Source: an uncultured Eubacteriales bacterium (GTDB lineage: Bacteria > Bacillota_I > Bacilli_A > RF39 > UBA660). Taken from it: a stretch of DNA of 7,105 nt. The stretch is taken from contig ONWZ01000098.1 in the NCBI GenBank assembly GCA_900321645.1, positions 1-7,105 on the forward strand, read 5' to 3'. Both the position numbers and the translations under genes were made by a program. This document shows positions 5,909-7,105 of this stretch, one piece after another. The notes beneath the pieces are model-generated. The model was not told where the DNA came from. It saw only the letters and a list, made by a program, of their open reading frames with translations, and made no database searches. Each line of letters begins with the position of its first letter. Within the stretch, counting starts at the first letter, position 1.

Positions 5909-6835
5909 ATGAATAATGAAGAACAAAATATAAATATGAGTAATCAAACAATGACTTCTAATGTAACAACTTATCAAACTAGCAATCAAAACATCCCTCC
6001 TAAAAAAGAAAACAAAAACATCATAACAATAATCATAATAATTGTTGCCATGATTGTATCCTTTATAGGTGGTATGTATTATGATAAAACATTCAATGCT
6101 AAATCAGCTGATAAATGTACCGGTGATACTACGAACAATAATACAGATGATTTATTAAGTAGAAACTATACTTTCAATAATTTTAATCCAAAAGCATCCG
6201 AAATTAAAGCGGGAAATGAAGATGAATTAACGAAAGGAATTGAAATTAAAAATATCTTCTTTAATCCCAAAAGTAAAGAAGCATATAGTAAATATCGCGA
6301 AGCATATGTGTATGGTAAAAATAACAATTCAGTACCAGTTCACATAAATATAATCACTGAATACTATGATGAATCTGGTAAAAGAATTGACAAAACAACG
6401 GCTTATAGTTATGTATATGCGGGCAGTGAATTTGTTAGCAGATTAGATGTTAAAGATGATTCACTATATAAAACAGTTAAAATATCTTATACAACTGATA
6501 AAAACAAAAGTTACGAAACGACAATAAATTCTGACCAATTCGAAGTAACAACAAATATTACAACAGATAAAACGATAACGGCATTTATAAAGAATAATTC
6601 AGATCAAAAAGCATTATACATAGATGTAGTATGCTTATATTATAAAGCTGGCAAAGTAGTATTTGCTGTGAAAGGATACGTATCAGGAATTGAATCAGGT
6701 AAAACTGAAGAAGCAAAATTCTATACCAACCAATATCTAAGATTAGCACCTGAATATAATAGCGAAATGATGGAATTTGACGACTATAAAGCATTCATTC
6801 AGGGAGCAAGATATTCGAACGAGGATGCATATTGA
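5909..6835 (+). CDS. Single-pass membrane protein with two FxLYD-like extracellular domains
   Basis: 308 residues from the ATG at 5909. Residues 1-35 are an Asn/Gln/Thr-rich cytosolic tail without a zinc ribbon, 38-57 a membrane segment, and 58-90 an Asn/Asp-rich linker. The outer part looks like two related beta-sandwich domains: the first (about 95-200) contains VYGKNNNSVPVHINIITEYY followed by DESGKRID; the second (about 205-285) contains IKNNSDQKALYIDVVCLYY then KAGKVV and a YVSGIESGKTEEAKF stretch. The order 'K N-N-S, strand, YY, D/A-G-K, then ...G.. before a final strand' is typical of FxLYD and similar domains of Gram-positive surface proteins, whose function is generally unknown. The gene starts one base after the peptidase stop and shares its promoter and the following terminator, so the two proteins are probably made together; a role as partner, substrate or positioning subunit of the peptidase is inference from the operon only. 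Confidence 0.75.
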   Translation: MNNEEQNINMSNQTMTSNVTTYQTSNQNIPPKKENKNIITIIIIIVAMIVSFIGGMYYDKTFNAKSADKCTGDTTNNNTDDLLSRNYTFNNFNPKASEIKAGNEDELTKGIEIKNIFFNPKSKEAYSKYREAYVYGKNNNSVPVHINIITEYYDESGKRIDKTTAYSYVYAGSEFVSRLDVKDDSLYKTVKISYTTDKNKSYETTINSDQFEVTTNITTDKTITAFIKNNSDQKALYIDVVCLYYKAGKVVFAVKGYVSGIESGKTEEAKFYTNQYLRLAPEYNSEMMEFDDYKAFIQGARYSNEDAY

Positions 6836-6862
6836 AAATAGGGTATTTTACCTTATTTTTTT
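6835..6862 (+). terminator. Rho-independent terminator of the C11 peptidase operon
   Basis: An 11-bp stem, AAAATAGGGTA (6835-6845) with TACCTTATTTT (6849-6859), one G-U pair, a 3-nt loop and a T-run at 6856-6862. The stem starts at the last base of the TGA stop codon. The A-rich 5' arm may also let it work on the opposite strand. Confidence 0.9.
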
Positions 6863-6869
6863 ATTAATT

Positions 6870-6929
6870 AAAAAAAGTGTAAAAAAAGCATAAAAAACAC
6901 TTGCATTTCATATTATTTTCGTATATAAT
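6870..6929 (+). promoter_or_regulatory. Strong promoter of the S10 ribosomal operon with A-tract UP element
   Basis: TTGCAT (6901-6906) and TATAAT (6924-6929) are separated by 17 bp. Upstream, A-runs at 6870-6876, 6881-6887 and 6892-6897 have centres about 10.5-11 bp apart, i.e. phased on one DNA face, at the place where an UP element would contact the RNA polymerase alpha subunit. A 6-bp inverted repeat, AAGTGT (6875-6880) with ACACTT (6897-6902), overlaps the -35. Transcription should start at about 6936. Confidence 0.82.
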
Positions 6930-6935
6930 TAATAA

Positions 6936-7064
6936 ATGTGTGACTGGCTTAGATGGGCGAAGTTGCTGATACACCAGGCGGAGTTGATAAAACAAAGCCT
7001 AGAAATCAGGTAATTTGTTCCGGAGCAAGTCTATACTAGATATAGGCGAAGGGAGGATATTGAT
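6936..7064 (+). promoter_or_regulatory. Structured 5' leader of the S10 operon (candidate ribosomal-protein leader)
   Basis: About 129 nt between the predicted transcription start and rpsJ, visibly richer in G and C than the rest of the window. Possible pairings: CTGGCTT (6944-6950) with AAGCC.AG (6995-7002, U7000 bulged); competing CTGG (6944-6947) with CCAG (6974-6977); a hairpin at 7013-7030 with a CCGG loop; and a hairpin at 7029-7047 with a CTAGA loop just before the ribosome binding site GGGAGG (7051-7056). The stretch AAGTTGCTGATACACCAGGC (6960-6979) resembles, from memory, a motif conserved ahead of rpsJ in other Bacillota. S10 operons are controlled through their leaders by L4 in Gammaproteobacteria; whether that or another control acts here cannot be told from one sequence. 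Confidence 0.6.
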
Positions 7065-7105
7065 ATGTCAAGCACAAAAGTGAGAATTAAATTAAAAGCT
7101 TATGA
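7065..7105 (+). CDS. rpsJ: Ribosomal protein S10 (uS10), 5' end only
   Basis: The 13 complete codons read MSSTKVRIKLKAY, matching the highly conserved S10 beginning (typically K-I-R-I-R-L-K-A-Y-D). The gene runs off the window. The ATG lies 8 bp after GGGAGG. S10 is part of the 30S subunit and, as NusE, of transcription antitermination complexes. In most bacteria rpsJ opens the large S10 operon (L3, L4, L23, L2 and so on), which presumably continues downstream. In many Bacillota the gene before it is tufA; here it is a surface-protein operon. Confidence 0.93.
   Translation, partial: MSSTKVRIKLKAY

Noticed and set aside
1..7105. CRISPR array, tRNA, rRNA or insertion sequence
   Set aside because: No regularly spaced repeats, no tRNA- or rRNA-like stretches, and no transposase or terminal inverted repeats were seen; the only repeats are in the Pro/Val linker.

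Overview
The window is strongly AT-rich (by eye about 30% GC) and gene-dense, with every convincing gene on the + strand. The Shine-Dalgarno sites, short hairpin-plus-T-run terminators and TTGaca/TATAAT promoters are those of a low-GC Gram-positive bacterium (Bacillota; Clostridia, Bacilli or a related gut lineage). All tryptophans I checked are TGG and no gene needs TGA read as Trp, so the standard bacterial code fits better than the Mycoplasma code. A DUF4176-like gene (typical of type VIIb secretion loci) and a serpin (sporadic in bacteria, known from gut Bacillota) support this placement, but species cannot be named.

Positions 1-1305 hold the tail of a probable type VII secretion/polymorphic toxin cassette: a coiled-coil protein with a toxin-like C-terminal domain (possible ADP-ribosyltransferase fold), then a DUF4176-like gene and a terminator. 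No immunity gene is evident between them and the terminator.

Positions 1304-6862 hold three transcription units encoding four single-pass membrane proteins, all predicted to expose their large C-terminal part outside the cell: (a) a membrane-anchored serpin; (b) a zinc-ribbon, Pro/Val-linker, membrane-segment protein with an unassigned outer domain; (c) a zinc-ribbon, membrane-segment, clostripain-family (C11) cysteine peptidase, tightly coupled to (d) a membrane protein with two FxLYD-like repeats. The peptidase keeps its His/Cys dyad but carries Arg where the family normally has the Asp thought to set Arg/Lys specificity. A protease inhibitor, a protease and two accessory surface proteins side by side suggest a cell-surface proteolysis or stress module; that functional link is inference.

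Positions 6870-7105 are the boundary with core genome: a strong promoter with phased A-tracts, a roughly 130-nt leader able to form several stems, and the first 13 codons of rpsJ (ribosomal protein S10), the head of the S10 ribosomal operon.
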